The translations under genes were made by a program, and so were the position numbers. Positions 44,301-52,476 of a stretch of DNA of 64,000 nucleotides are shown piece by piece; position 1 is the first letter of the stretch; every line of letters starts with the position of its first letter. A model generated the notes under the pieces. That model saw only the letters and a list, made by a program, of their open reading frames with translations. It ran no database searches and was not told where the DNA came from. This DNA is from JAVBKV01 sp031553885 (GTDB lineage Bacteria > Bacteroidota > Bacteroidia > Bacteroidales > Azobacteroidaceae), in the NCBI GenBank assembly GCA_031553885.1, contig JAVBKV010000001.1:1-64000 (forward strand). Reading direction: 5' to 3'.

Positions 44301-44986
44301 CACAAGCGATGCTTGAAGATTGGGCAGAAGAGGATCCCGACTGGATCAGGGCCGTTGTCGGTTTCTATCCCGTACAGGTGGTTCAGGATGGTATTATAGT
44401 GGAAGGAAAAGAAATTCCCATGCTTCGTCAGCAGGAGAAAAAAGAACAGGACGTATATAAATGCCTGAGTGATTTTTTTAAGCCTTCAGGCGATTATGCC
44501 GGATTGTTTATGGTAACAGCCGGAAGCGGAGCGGATAAGCTCCAGGAACAATATAAAGCCCAGGGCGATACTTATAACGATATCCTGATGCAGACGCTTT
44601 GTGACAGGTTGGCTGAGTCCGCAGTCGAATACCTGCACGAAAAAGTACGGAAGGATTACTGGGGATATTTTCCCGATGAATCCCTGACTAAGGAAGACCT
44701 GTTAAAAATGAGATACACCGGAATTCGTCCGGCCTCGGGTTATCCCTCATTACCGGATATTTCCCTGAATTTTACGATCGAAGATGTGTTGGAGACCGAA
44801 CGGATCGGCATCAAACTGACTCCTCACGGAGCTATTTATCCGACCGCATCGGTAAGTGGAATGTTTATAGCACATCCTGATTCTGTCTATTTTGCCGTCG
44901 GGAAAATAGATGAAGAGCAAATGGAAGACTATGCCCGGCGGAAAAAAATCCCGGCTGAGGACCTACCCAAATGGTTGGGAAGGTGA
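41333..44986 (+). CDS. metH: Cobalamin-dependent methionine synthase
   Basis: A 1217-residue full-length MetH, which transfers a methyl group from methyltetrahydrofolate to homocysteine. All four modules are visible. The homocysteine/zinc module has C in GLNCSFGA (about 240) and CC in GGCCGTTP (about 303). The pterin-binding module includes NIGERCNVAGSRKF and GGISNLSFSFRG. The B12 module has DVHDIGKNI (about 751) with the lower-ligand His, and the AdoMet reactivation module has RPASGYPSLPD (about 1131). The chosen ATG (41333) gives MKTIEQLLKERILILDGAMG; a longer frame would run into smpB. With a four-base gap upstream there is no room for a cobalamin riboswitch directly ahead of metH. Confidence 0.96.
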   Translation: MKTIEQLLKERILILDGAMGTMIQQYNLKEEDYRGTRFADIGCLVKGNNDMLSITQPQIIRKIHAQYLDAGADIIETNSFSSNTISMADYGMEHYVRELNLEAARIARETADRYTALTPDKPRFVAGSVGPTNKTASISPDVSNPAFRNITFDELCIAFKEQIDALIEGGIDVLLIETAFDTLNVKATLMAAGQSMRESGKEIPVMLSFTLAGKSGRLLSGQTLDAALASVSHVRLLSVGLNCSFGAAEMKSFLKELGRIAPCYISAYPNAGLPNSLGQYDETPEKMAGQIREYIDEGLVNILGGCCGTTPAHIACYENLVRGAKPHVPAPLNPNLILSGLDALEITPESNFINIGERCNVAGSRKFLRLIKEKKYEEALGIARKQVEDGALVLDINVDDGLLDGVHEMTTFLHLIASEPDIARVPVMIDSSDWNIIEAGLKCLQGKAIVNSISLKEGEADFLKKARLVREYGAAVIAMAFDEKGQADTFERKIEICAREYKLLVEEVDFKPSDVIFDPNILAVATGIEEHAEYGQAFIRATGWIKQHLPGAKVSGGISNLSFSFRGNDYLREAMHAVFLYHNIRQGMDMGIVNPSSSITYQDVPQELLTLIEDVLFNSDPHAAERLIEYAQQSNEKLSRQEEKQEEWRSLSLEERLQYALVKGIGDYLEEDLAEALRVYSQPIDIIDRPLMDGMNKVGTLFGEVKMFLPQVVKTARTMKKAVSILQPAIEATQKGEGGKAGKILMATVKGDVHDIGKNITGVVLSCNNYEIIDIGVMVPPEEIIRQARLYQVDVIGLSGLITPSLQEMSFMASELEREGFSIPLLIGGATTSKLHTALKIDPLYHGPVVYVKDASQAVPVANQLLNPETKERYTRDVKENYSALREKREPAPELVSLKYARNHPFVIDWTDYEPVKPAFEGSMVIDHIPVRKIIPYIDWMFFLVAWKFSAKYAAYTRMENEESRKAWINSFPADEVAKVEEAIRLMKDAQAMLEDWAEEDPDWIRAVVGFYPVQVVQDGIIVEGKEIPMLRQQEKKEQDVYKCLSDFFKPSGDYAGLFMVTAGSGADKLQEQYKAQGDTYNDILMQTLCDRLAESAVEYLHEKVRKDYWGYFPDESLTKEDLLKMRYTGIRPASGYPSLPDISLNFTIEDVLETERIGIKLTPHGAIYPTASVSGMFIAHPDSVYFAVGKIDEEQMEDYARRKKIPAEDLPKWLGR

Positions 44987-44989
44987 TGG

Positions 44990-45040
44990 TCCGCGGAGCG
45001 GACAAATATTAATAGCCACGGGTGAAACCCGTGGAATCCG
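44990..45040 (+). repeat. Intergenic CGGGT hairpin repeat, copy 2
   Basis: CCACGGGT (45016-45023), a GAA loop and ACCCGTGG (45027-45034) form a perfect 8-bp hairpin between metH and murB. The preceding bases (GCGGAGCGGACAAAT, then ATAGCC) match the copy at 2440-2510 in sequence and orientation. Confidence 0.75.
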
Positions 45041-45062
45041 TGGAAAATGAAAAAAATGAAAA

Positions 45063-46073
45063 ATGGTAATAAAGGAGAATTATTCGTTATTGGATCATAA
45101 TACATTTGGTCTGGATGTAAAAGCCCGGTGGTTTGTGGAATATGAAAGTGAGGAAGACCTGAAAAAAATACTGTCCGATGAATATTTCTTCTCCCAGGCG
45201 TTCTGGCACATCGGAGAGGGGAGTAACCTGCTCTTTTTGGGTGATTTTAATGGAGTAATCCTGCATTCAGCCATTGGAGGTGTCGAAGTAATCCGGGAAG
45301 ATGAAGAGTCGGTCTGGGTAGAAGCCGGAGCCGGAGTGGATTGGGATGCTTTTGTGGAATATTGCGTGAAAAAAGGTTGGGGTGGAGTGGAAAACCTTTC
45401 CCTGATACCCGGGGAAGTAGGTGCTGCTGCTATTCAGAATATAGGGGCTTACGGAACAGAGGTTTCCGATTGTATTACAGAGGTATGGGCTTATTCGGTT
45501 GAAACCGGGGAAAAGCGTTCTTTCTCCAATGCCGAATGTTGCTACGATTACCGGAACAGTTTTTTCAAACAGCCGGAAAATAAGGGCCGGTATTTTATTA
45601 CGCAAGTCGTTTTTCGTTTGTCCAAACAACCAACGTATAACATAGAATATGGGAACCTGAAGGAAATCCTGAAAGGTAAACCGGTAAACCTGGAAACGGT
45701 ACGGGAAGCTGTTATTGAAGTGCGGGAATCCAAACTCCCGGATCCGAAAGTGGTTGGAAATGCAGGAAGTTTTTTCATGAACCCATACATTTGTAAGGAA
45801 CATTTAATTGGATTGCAAAAACAATATCCTAAATTACCTTTTTATCCGGTAGATGATCAGGTAGTGAAGATTCCGGCGGCCTGGTTGATCGATCAGTGCG
45901 GTTGGAAAGGTAAGTCACTGGGTGGTGCGGCAATTCACGAGAAGCAACCGTTAGTGATTATCAATCAAAATAAGGCAACCGGCGATGAAATTGCATTATT
46001 GGCTGAAAAAGTACGGGAAAGCGTAAAGGATAAATTCGGAATAGAACTGCGTCCGGAAGTAAATTATATTTGA
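45063..46073 (+). CDS. murB: UDP-N-acetylenolpyruvoylglucosamine reductase
   Basis: A 336-residue FAD enzyme that reduces UDP-GlcNAc-enolpyruvate to UDP-MurNAc in the cytoplasm. Type I MurB features are the FAD site FWHIGEGSNLLF, GVENLSLIPGEVGAAAIQNI, the YRNSFFK loop, the proton-donor serine in GNAGSFFMNP, and the C-terminal glutamate in LRPEVNYI. Length is close to that of E. coli MurB. It lies 76 bases after metH, and a hairpin repeat occupies the gap. Confidence 0.96.
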   Translation: MVIKENYSLLDHNTFGLDVKARWFVEYESEEDLKKILSDEYFFSQAFWHIGEGSNLLFLGDFNGVILHSAIGGVEVIREDEESVWVEAGAGVDWDAFVEYCVKKGWGGVENLSLIPGEVGAAAIQNIGAYGTEVSDCITEVWAYSVETGEKRSFSNAECCYDYRNSFFKQPENKGRYFITQVVFRLSKQPTYNIEYGNLKEILKGKPVNLETVREAVIEVRESKLPDPKVVGNAGSFFMNPYICKEHLIGLQKQYPKLPFYPVDDQVVKIPAAWLIDQCGWKGKSLGGAAIHEKQPLVIINQNKATGDEIALLAEKVRESVKDKFGIELRPEVNYI

Positions 46074-46128
46074 TCAGAGCTGCGAGTTTGCAGTCGGAAT
46101 AGGCTTAGTCAATTGTACGACAGAAAGA

Positions 46129-46902
46129 ATGAAATTGAGATTTTTAGGGACAGGAACGTCCACAGGTAATCCGGAAATCGGTTGCCGGTGCGCGGTCTGC
46201 ACTTCTTCTGATCCGAGGGATTGGAGATACAGGGCTTCTGCGCTTGTGGAAACGGAAGGAAAACGCATCCTGCTGGATTGTGGTCCGGATTTCCGTATGC
46301 AAATGCTGGATGTCATGAAAACCGGTACATTTGACCGGTTGGACGGGGTTTTACTAACGCACGAACATTACGATCATGTAGGGGGATTGGACGATTTACG
46401 TGCTTTTTGTAAGCACGATGCAGTGGATATTTATGCAGAGGATTATGTGGCAGATGCGATTCGTCTGAGAATTCCTTATGTTTTCAAAGAAAATAAGTAT
46501 CCGGGAGTCCCTAATCTCCGTTTGCATACCATTGATATTCATCCGTTTCAGATTTCAGGAGTGTCTGTTACTCCTGTGCGCCTGTTACATGGTCGCCTGC
46601 CTATCTTCGGATACCGGATCGGAAACCTGGCTTATCTTACAGATCTTAAAACGATCCCGGAAGAAGAATTTGAGAAACTGCAAAACCTGGATGTTTTAAT
46701 AATCAATGCCTTGCGCCATCAGGAGCATATCTCCCATGAAACATTGGCCGATGCATTGAATCACATCCGGAAGATAAATCCCCGTCGTTCCTACCTGATT
46801 CACATGAGTCACCACTTTGGCCTGCATGCTGAAATGCAGAACCAATTGCCTGAAAATGTTTATATTGCCTATGACGGCTTAGAGATTTTTTTGAACAAAT
46901 AG
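46129..46902 (+). CDS. MBL-fold metallo-hydrolase (PhnP-like)
   Basis: A 257-residue soluble metallo-beta-lactamase-fold protein: FLGTGTSTGNPEIGCRCAVC at the N-terminus, the metal motif LLTHEHYDHVGGLDD (about 75-89), HGRLPIFGYRIGNLAYLTD, and the final HMSHHFGLHAEM. The early cysteine pair and overall pattern resemble PhnP cyclic phosphodiesterase and RNase Z relatives. No phn genes are near, so the substrate is unknown. It lies 55 bases after murB. Confidence 0.88.
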   Translation: MKLRFLGTGTSTGNPEIGCRCAVCTSSDPRDWRYRASALVETEGKRILLDCGPDFRMQMLDVMKTGTFDRLDGVLLTHEHYDHVGGLDDLRAFCKHDAVDIYAEDYVADAIRLRIPYVFKENKYPGVPNLRLHTIDIHPFQISGVSVTPVRLLHGRLPIFGYRIGNLAYLTDLKTIPEEEFEKLQNLDVLIINALRHQEHISHETLADALNHIRKINPRRSYLIHMSHHFGLHAEMQNQLPENVYIAYDGLEIFLNK

Positions 46903-46951
46903 TCTGTACAACTGTTTATAATACGTAAGCAATTGTTTTTTTAACTAAAAA

Positions 46952-47614
46952 ATGAATAAAATGAAAACGTATTATGGACTTTTATTGGCGACTGTTTTTC
47001 TTGTATCTTGTGGCCAATCTTCAAAAAATAAAGTAGATGCAACTGATTCTCAGGAAGCAGCTCTGGCTACAGGTGAAAAATTAACGGTAGATGTTGCTCA
47101 ATCCAAGATACACTGGACCGGCTACAAACCGGGAGGAAGCCATCATGGTACGTTGAGCCTCCAATCCGGGGAATTGTACCTGGAAGGAACGGAGTTGAAA
47201 TCCGGTACTTTTGTTCTGGATATGAATTCCATTGTCAACGAAGATCTGACGGATGAGAAGTCGAATGCACAATTAGTAGGACACCTGAAAAGTGCTGATT
47301 TCTTTGATGTGGAAAAATATCCTACAGGTCAATTTGAGATTACTCAGGTGAGTGAACTTTCCCGGGGAACAGACAGCTTAACCATCCGGATCAGTGGAAA
47401 TCTCGAGCTGAAAGGTATTTCTAAAAATATATCTTTTAATGCAACTGTAAGAAAAGACGGAGATAATACCTATAAGGCCGTTACTCCTGTCTTTACGATC
47501 GATCGTACGCAATGGGGAGTTAACTACGGTTCCAAAAATATTTTCAAGGACCTGAAAGACAAATTTATCAATGATGACATGGATATTCGCATGGAAATCG
47601 TGGCTCATCAATAA
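46952..47614 (+). CDS. YceI-family lipoprotein
   Basis: A 220-residue lipoprotein (signal ending FLVSCGQSS). The YceI lipocalin-like domain begins at KLTVDVAQSKIHWTGYKPGG and includes TFVLDMNSIVNEDL, LKSADFFDVEKYPTGQFEI and DRTQWGVNYGSKN. YceI proteins bind isoprenoids or other amphiphiles in the periplasm; the physiological role is unsettled. It lies 49 bases after the MBL gene and ahead of a strong independent promoter. Confidence 0.9.
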   Translation: MNKMKTYYGLLLATVFLVSCGQSSKNKVDATDSQEAALATGEKLTVDVAQSKIHWTGYKPGGSHHGTLSLQSGELYLEGTELKSGTFVLDMNSIVNEDLTDEKSNAQLVGHLKSADFFDVEKYPTGQFEITQVSELSRGTDSLTIRISGNLELKGISKNISFNATVRKDGDNTYKAVTPVFTIDRTQWGVNYGSKNIFKDLKDKFINDDMDIRMEIVAHQ

Positions 47615-47646
47615 ATAAAATGGCTCTGTTTTTTCCTTCCGGATTG

Positions 47647-47677
47647 TTTGCCGATTGCAATTAAACCCTTACTTTTG
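47647..47677 (+). promoter_or_regulatory. Promoter of the ABC ATPase gene
   Basis: TTTG (47647-47650), exactly 19 bases, then TACTTTTG (47670-47677): both boxes and the spacing match the Bacteroidetes sigma-70 consensus. The start codon follows 48 bases later. Confidence 0.7.
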
Positions 47678-47725
47678 ATCTGATATTCTGACCGTTTACT
47701 CAGAGCGGGATTTATTTCAAAGGGA

Positions 47726-48727
47726 ATGAAGGAAAATACAATAGAAATCAGGGATTTATCCATAGGATATAAAAGCCGGAAACAGAAAAAAATCGTGGCA
47801 ACACGGATTTTTTCTACCATCTGTGCAGGTGAACTGACTTGCCTGCTGGGGGCTAACGGGGTAGGGAAGTCTACGCTTCTTCGTACCCTGTCTGCTTTTT
47901 TACCCAGGCTTTCCGGATCCATTCATATTTTCGGAAAAGATATCGATACTTATTCGGATAAGGAATTGTCTAGAGTAATTGGTGTTGTCCTTACTGAAAA
48001 GAGTGATGTGCGTCAGATGACTGTTACTGAATTGGTAGGGATGGGCCGTAGCCCATATACTGGTTTTTGGGGACGTCTGACTGACGTGGACGGAGCCGTT
48101 ATACAAGCATCCATGCGTTTGGTCGGAGTCGAAGAGTTGGCCCTGCGAATGGTAGAAACCCTGAGCGACGGAGAGCGTCAAAAAGTGATGATTGCCAAAG
48201 CCCTGGCTCAGGAAACTCCGGTTGTGTATCTGGATGAGCCGACGGCTTTTCTGGATTTTCCCAGTAAAGTGGAAATCATGCAACTGCTTCATCGCCTGAG
48301 TCGTGAAACCCGGAAAACAATTTTTCTTTCTACACATGACCTGGAATTAGCACTTCAGATTGCAGATAAAGTGTGGCTTATGGACAAAAAGTCGGGAATT
48401 ACGGTCGGGACGCCGGAAGATTTATCTCTGAACGGAATCCTGGGTTCATTCTTTGAGAGGAAGGGGATTGCATTTAACCTTGAAACCGGCCTTTTCCGGA
48501 TCGAGCATACACCTTCCTCCCGGATCGGTTTGAAAGGAGAAGGTCCTGTTTATGCTATGATACAGAAAGCATTGCTTCGTAATGGCATTTCAGCCGACAG
48601 GGAAATCGATTCGAAAATATACATTGAAGCCAGTGAAAAAGGAATTGTTTTTTATCCGGAAAACGGTTTTCCGGTGACGCTTGATTCAATTGAAGAATTA
48701 CTGCATCGTGTTTTTCGTGTTTTGTAA
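47726..48727 (+). CDS. ABC transporter ATP-binding protein, FecE/BtuD type
   Basis: A 333-residue ATPase of the iron-siderophore/heme/cobalamin import class. Walker A is LLGANGVGKST (about 42), the signature is ETLSDGERQK (about 145), Walker B is VVYLDEP (about 166) and the switch is STHDLELAL. About 90 residues beyond the usual 250-residue core form an extra C-terminal alpha/beta domain. No permease or binding-protein gene adjoins it; the usual BtuC/BtuF partners must be encoded elsewhere, or have been lost. It has its own promoter. Confidence 0.9.
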   Translation: MKENTIEIRDLSIGYKSRKQKKIVATRIFSTICAGELTCLLGANGVGKSTLLRTLSAFLPRLSGSIHIFGKDIDTYSDKELSRVIGVVLTEKSDVRQMTVTELVGMGRSPYTGFWGRLTDVDGAVIQASMRLVGVEELALRMVETLSDGERQKVMIAKALAQETPVVYLDEPTAFLDFPSKVEIMQLLHRLSRETRKTIFLSTHDLELALQIADKVWLMDKKSGITVGTPEDLSLNGILGSFFERKGIAFNLETGLFRIEHTPSSRIGLKGEGPVYAMIQKALLRNGISADREIDSKIYIEASEKGIVFYPENGFPVTLDSIEELLHRVFRVL

Positions 48728-48780
48728 AGAATATGAACCTCATCCGGTAAAAAATTGTTATAGGACTATAACAAATCAGA

Positions 48781-49536
48781 ATGAAAATGATATTCAATGG
48801 ACCATATAAGATACCGGCTTTTGCTTTTTTTCGTTTTCTGAAAGCCTGGCTTCTCTTTATGATCTGCATAATCCGGATGGATGCTCAAACTACTTCCGAC
48901 GGACAATTATGGATTGATACGGAGCTGAATTACACCTATAAGCAGCGTTACCTTTTTCAGAATGAATTAAGTTACCAAACGCTTCTCTCGGGTGAAAATT
49001 ACTGGTACAGCCTGAATATGTCTCCCGCTTTGGAATACAATATCAATTCTCACTTTGATTTGGTTTCTTCAATTCCCTTGTCGTATACGCGGCAAAACCA
49101 TACGATGAATACGTTTGAAATACGTGCTATGTTAGGAACCCGTATCTATTTTTTTCCTCAGGAGCGACTGCAAACCCGGTTGTTGGTACGCTGGGAAGAA
49201 CGTTGGTTGTATGATAACTCTGATGATAACTGGGATGTTGGGAACCGGTTACGGATGCGTGGGGAATTTCTTTATCCCATCAATAAGAAGTCGTATTTTG
49301 AAGATAAAACCTGGTATGGGATTGCTGATGCCGAAATGTTTGTCTCTACATCTTCCGATATCGACGAACGTTTTGCGAACCGTTTCCGTATTCGTGCCGG
49401 TGTGGGTTACCGGTTGTCGTACCGTTTGCGTTTCGAAGGAATATATTTGTGCCAGTTTTCCCGCAATACCATTAATGACAAGTTTGATTCGGTAAGCAGT
49501 GTCCTACGTTTGCGGATCAAGTATTATTTTCAATAA
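48781..49536 (+). CDS. DUF2490 family outer-membrane beta-barrel protein
   Basis: A 251-residue exported protein (signal through about residue 36, ending RMDAQ) made of alternating beta strands rich in Tyr/Arg, such as QLWIDTELNYTYKQRYLFQN and FRIRAGVGYRLSYRLRFEG, and ending in an aromatic-terminated strand (LRIKYYFQ). This is the DUF2490 profile of 8- to 12-stranded barrels. Function is unknown. It lies 53 bases after the ABC ATPase gene and converges with rpoD across a bidirectional terminator. Confidence 0.8.
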   Translation: MKMIFNGPYKIPAFAFFRFLKAWLLFMICIIRMDAQTTSDGQLWIDTELNYTYKQRYLFQNELSYQTLLSGENYWYSLNMSPALEYNINSHFDLVSSIPLSYTRQNHTMNTFEIRAMLGTRIYFFPQERLQTRLLVRWEERWLYDNSDDNWDVGNRLRMRGEFLYPINKKSYFEDKTWYGIADAEMFVSTSSDIDERFANRFRIRAGVGYRLSYRLRFEGIYLCQFSRNTINDKFDSVSSVLRLRIKYYFQ

Positions 49537-49549
49537 TTGACGGATACAA

Positions 49550-49581
49550 AAAAGGCCGGTACTGATATAGTCCGGCCTTTT
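49550..49581. terminator. Bidirectional terminator between DUF2490 gene and rpoD
   Basis: AAAAGGCCGG (49550-49559) pairs perfectly with CCGGCCTTTT (49572-49581) around a 12-base loop in which ACT/AGT can pair too. T-runs occur on both outgoing sides, so it can serve both convergent genes. Confidence 0.88.
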
Positions 49582-49622
49582 GCCCTCATTTTTTGTTGAG
49601 GATTTTTTTTCATGGGGTATTG

Positions 49623-50483
49623 TTAACCCAAGTAACTTTTTAATAAGTCATTTTTGTTGCTTGTACGCAATCTTCTGATAGCTTTCTCTTTGATTTGCCT
49701 TACGCGCTCTCTGGTCAGCCCAAATTTATCACCGATCTCTTCCAACGTCATTTCTTGTGAGCCGATACCGAAAAACATTTTGATAATGTCCCGTTCCCGT
49801 TCGCTCAATGTGGAAAGTGCACGATCAATCTCCTTGGAGAGAGACTCGCTCATCAGCATTCTGTCGGCTATCGGAGCATCTTCGTTCACAAGAACGTCCA
49901 GCAGGCTATTGTCTTCTCCTTCTACAAAAGGAGCATCCACAGATATGTGGCGGCCTGAAACTTTCAATGTGTCCGAAATTTTGTCTACCGGTATGTCTAA
50001 TTCATTTGCGAGCTCTTCCGGAGAAGGACGGCGCTCATGCTCCTGTTCAAACTTTGAAAAGGCCTTGGTTATCTTATTCAGAGAACCTACCTGATTCAAG
50101 GGTAAACGTACAATCCTGGATTGTTCGGCCAGGGCTTGCAAAATAGACTGCCGGATCCACCATACAGCATAAGAAATAAACTTAAACCCGCGTGTTTCGT
50201 CGAATTTTTCAGCAGCTTTGATCAAACCTAAGTTACCTTCATTGATCAGGTCGGGTAAACTCAATCCCTGGTTCTGATACTGTTTAGCTACTGAAACCAC
50301 AAAACGAAGGTTGGCACGGGTTAACTTTTCCAATGCGGCACGGTCGCCTCTCTTAATAGCTTGAGCCAATTCCACTTCTTCTTCCACAGTAATAAGGTCC
50401 TCACGGCCTATTTCCTGCAGGTACTTGTCCAATGACGCGCTCTCGCGATTGGTGATTGACTTCGTGATTTTTAACTGTCTCAT
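49623..50483 (-). CDS. rpoD: Primary sigma factor RpoD/SigA
   Basis: A 286-residue Bacteroidetes-type housekeeping sigma factor. Region 1.2 has SLDKYLQEIGREDLITVEEE, region 2 has NLRFVVSVAKQYQNQGLSLP and DETRGFKFISYAVWWIRQSI, region 3 follows, and region 4 has TLEEIGDKFGLTRERVRQIK. Region 1.1 and the long non-conserved region are absent, as is normal for this phylum, and this explains the short length. Its partner promoters have TTTG/TAnnTTTG boxes, several of which I find in this window, including one for rpoD itself. Confidence 0.97.
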   Translation of the reverse strand: MRQLKITKSITNRESASLDKYLQEIGREDLITVEEEVELAQAIKRGDRAALEKLTRANLRFVVSVAKQYQNQGLSLPDLINEGNLGLIKAAEKFDETRGFKFISYAVWWIRQSILQALAEQSRIVRLPLNQVGSLNKITKAFSKFEQEHERRPSPEELANELDIPVDKISDTLKVSGRHISVDAPFVEGEDNSLLDVLVNEDAPIADRMLMSESLSKEIDRALSTLSERERDIIKMFFGIGSQEMTLEEIGDKFGLTRERVRQIKEKAIRRLRTSNKNDLLKSYLG

Positions 50484-50514
50484 TCAATAATTTTTATGAG
50501 CATTTTAAGGGCGA

Positions 50515-50546
50515 CAAAATTAATCATTTATTTGCTAAAAAGCAAA
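50515..50546 (-). promoter_or_regulatory. Promoter of rpoD with embedded palindrome
   Basis: The minus strand carries TTTG (50546-50543), exactly 20 bases, then TAATTTTG (50522-50515), 31 bases before the rpoD start. A perfect inverted repeat, ATTTATTTGCT (50526-50536) and AGCAAATAAAT (50541-50551) with a four-base loop, covers the -33 box and most of the spacer and could be an operator. Confidence 0.7.
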
Positions 50547-50615
50547 TAAATAGCATCAATTCTGCTAATGTCTTTTTGCCGTCCTATTATGTCTTTTTAC
50601 ATCAAAAATCATGCC

Positions 50616-52136
50616 TTATTCATTAAGATCTAATGCATAATATTCCATTTTTCCATCGGGATAAAATCCTTTGATAAATAAACCTCTGTCATCGGCGTTT
50701 TGTTTCAAAATACTTTCAATTAGTTTTTCGAACTCACTGCTCGACGAAATTCTCCGGTTGTTTGCAATCAGGATAATGAACCCTTTGGAGATTCCGGATT
50801 CTTTGAATTTGCCTCCGGTAACACCTGTTACTTCAATGCCGAAATTAACACCCAGTTTCTTTTGTGTAGCTTCGGGAAGATCCTGGAAGGTAGCTCCGAG
50901 TACTTCGGAAACGGGTTGATGCTTGATAATATCCGTGTTTCCCTGATCGTTTTTTAATTCGACCTCAAATATTTTTTCTTCACTTCCCCGTTGTACCTGT
51001 ACGTTGACTTTATTTCCGGGATTATAGCGACTGATTTGCGCTCTTAATTCCTGGAAATTACGGACTTTAGTTCCGTCGATCGATGTAATCACGTCTCCGG
51101 TCTGAATTCCTGCGGCTTTTGCACTGCTGTTTGTAGAAAATCCGTTTACATAGACACCTTCGGTCACTTTTAATTTATTATAAATATCCGGATTCATTTC
51201 TTTCAGATTCGGCAATTCCTGGATAGTAACACCCAGCATGGCGCGCTGAACCAGACCGTATTGCTTGATGTCAGAAACGACCTTTTTAACAATACTCATC
51301 GGAATGGCAAAAGAATAGCCGACATAATTTCCTGTTTCGGAATAAATGGCCGTATTGATTCCGACCAGTTCCCCTTTGGTATTGACTAAAGCACCTCCGC
51401 TGTTACCCGGATTAACGGCTGCATCTGTTTGGATGTACGATTCGAGTTTTTGCTGAGCCTGAGAAATACCGCCGTAGTTACGTCCGTTCATGCCCCCGGA
51501 GAAAACATTTCCCCGTCCTTTAGCACTGACAATACCGGCAGTTACGGTTGAGGTAAGGTTGAAAGGATTACCTACAGCCAATACCCATTCTCCGACTTTC
51601 AACTGGTCGGAATCACCGAACGGAATCACCGGAAAGTTTTCTCCCTCGATTTTCAGCAGGGCGATATCACTTTCTTCGTCACCTCCGATCAGTTTAGCTT
51701 TGTATGTGTGATCGTCATTGGTTGTTACTTCGATTTCATCCGCTCCGTCAATTACGTGGTTATTGGTGACAATGTATCCGTCGTTGGAGATGATTACTCC
51801 CGAACCGAAACCAACCCTGGGCTGAATCTGGTATTGCGGGGACCGGCCAAAGAAGAATTCAAAAGGATCAAAATACTGCGATCCTCTGGATTGAGTTTTG
51901 GCAATCGATTTGATGTGAACTACTGCATGCACGCTCTGTTCAGCTGCAAATGTAAAATCGGTATTTTCTGCCGGAGTGGCATAACCTACAGCGCGAAAAC
52001 CATTTTTTTGTTGAAAAACTTCAGAACCGGATTTACTTTCATTTCGGTTCATGTACGAATAAGTTCCTACTGCAATAGCTGCACTCAGAACTCCTGTAAA
52101 AAGAAAACCAACGAATAATTTCAATGAATTTTTCAT
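50616..52136 (-). CDS. DegP/HtrA family periplasmic serine protease
   Basis: A 506-residue Do-family protease. An N-terminal membrane anchor or signal (LFVGFLFTGVLSAAIAVGTY) precedes the trypsin-like domain, with His in TNNHVIDGAD (about 124), Asp in EESDIALLKI (about 154) and Ser in NPGNSGGALV (about 245). Two PDZ domains follow (GVYVNGFSTNSSAKAAGIQT; the second is more divergent). It degrades or chaperones misfolded envelope proteins. Length and layout match DegQ/DegP. It is monocistronic. Confidence 0.95.
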   Translation of the reverse strand: MKNSLKLFVGFLFTGVLSAAIAVGTYSYMNRNESKSGSEVFQQKNGFRAVGYATPAENTDFTFAAEQSVHAVVHIKSIAKTQSRGSQYFDPFEFFFGRSPQYQIQPRVGFGSGVIISNDGYIVTNNHVIDGADEIEVTTNDDHTYKAKLIGGDEESDIALLKIEGENFPVIPFGDSDQLKVGEWVLAVGNPFNLTSTVTAGIVSAKGRGNVFSGGMNGRNYGGISQAQQKLESYIQTDAAVNPGNSGGALVNTKGELVGINTAIYSETGNYVGYSFAIPMSIVKKVVSDIKQYGLVQRAMLGVTIQELPNLKEMNPDIYNKLKVTEGVYVNGFSTNSSAKAAGIQTGDVITSIDGTKVRNFQELRAQISRYNPGNKVNVQVQRGSEEKIFEVELKNDQGNTDIIKHQPVSEVLGATFQDLPEATQKKLGVNFGIEVTGVTGGKFKESGISKGFIILIANNRRISSSSEFEKLIESILKQNADDRGLFIKGFYPDGKMEYYALDLNE

Positions 52137-52300
52137 TTCTCAATCTGTTGTTTTATACGTTATAAATTTTATAATTAATAATTCTATTTTATCTATATAC
52201 AAATAACGTACAAAAATCGATTCCTGATCCTTATTTTAAAACTTTTAACCCGTTTCCTGTCTGTGTTAACGAGGCTTAACAGACAAAATGGCAGAGGGAA

Positions 52301-52475
52301 GCTAAGAGCTAAAAACTAAGAACTAAAAACTAAGAGTTAAGGAGGGAGAGATTATAATCTGGTGTGGATGGTTTACTCCAGATTACCGGATATAAAAAAT
52401 GCCCGCTTTCACGGGCACTTCATATTCAAACAATCAAACTACAACTCTTAGTTCTTGGTTTTTAGTTCTTAGTTA
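52301..52475. repeat. Composite of inverted TAAGAACTA arrays around a hairpin
   Basis: The 340-base gap between the HtrA gene and the zinc-ribbon gene holds an array at 52301-52342 and a reverse-complement array at 52441-52475. About 100 bases that include a terminator hairpin lie between them. The right array ends a few bases from the zinc-ribbon gene stop at 52477. The units are those seen at 34310-34395. The rest of the gap (52137-52300) is A+T rich with no feature I can name. Confidence 0.75.
52394..52418 (-). terminator. Intrinsic terminator after the zinc-ribbon gene
   Basis: On the minus strand GTGCCCG, a short loop and CGGGCA are followed by six T, about 60 bases after the stop of the gene at 52477. 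It closes the nif3-like/zinc-ribbon operon. Confidence 0.8.
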
Positions 52476-52476
52476 A

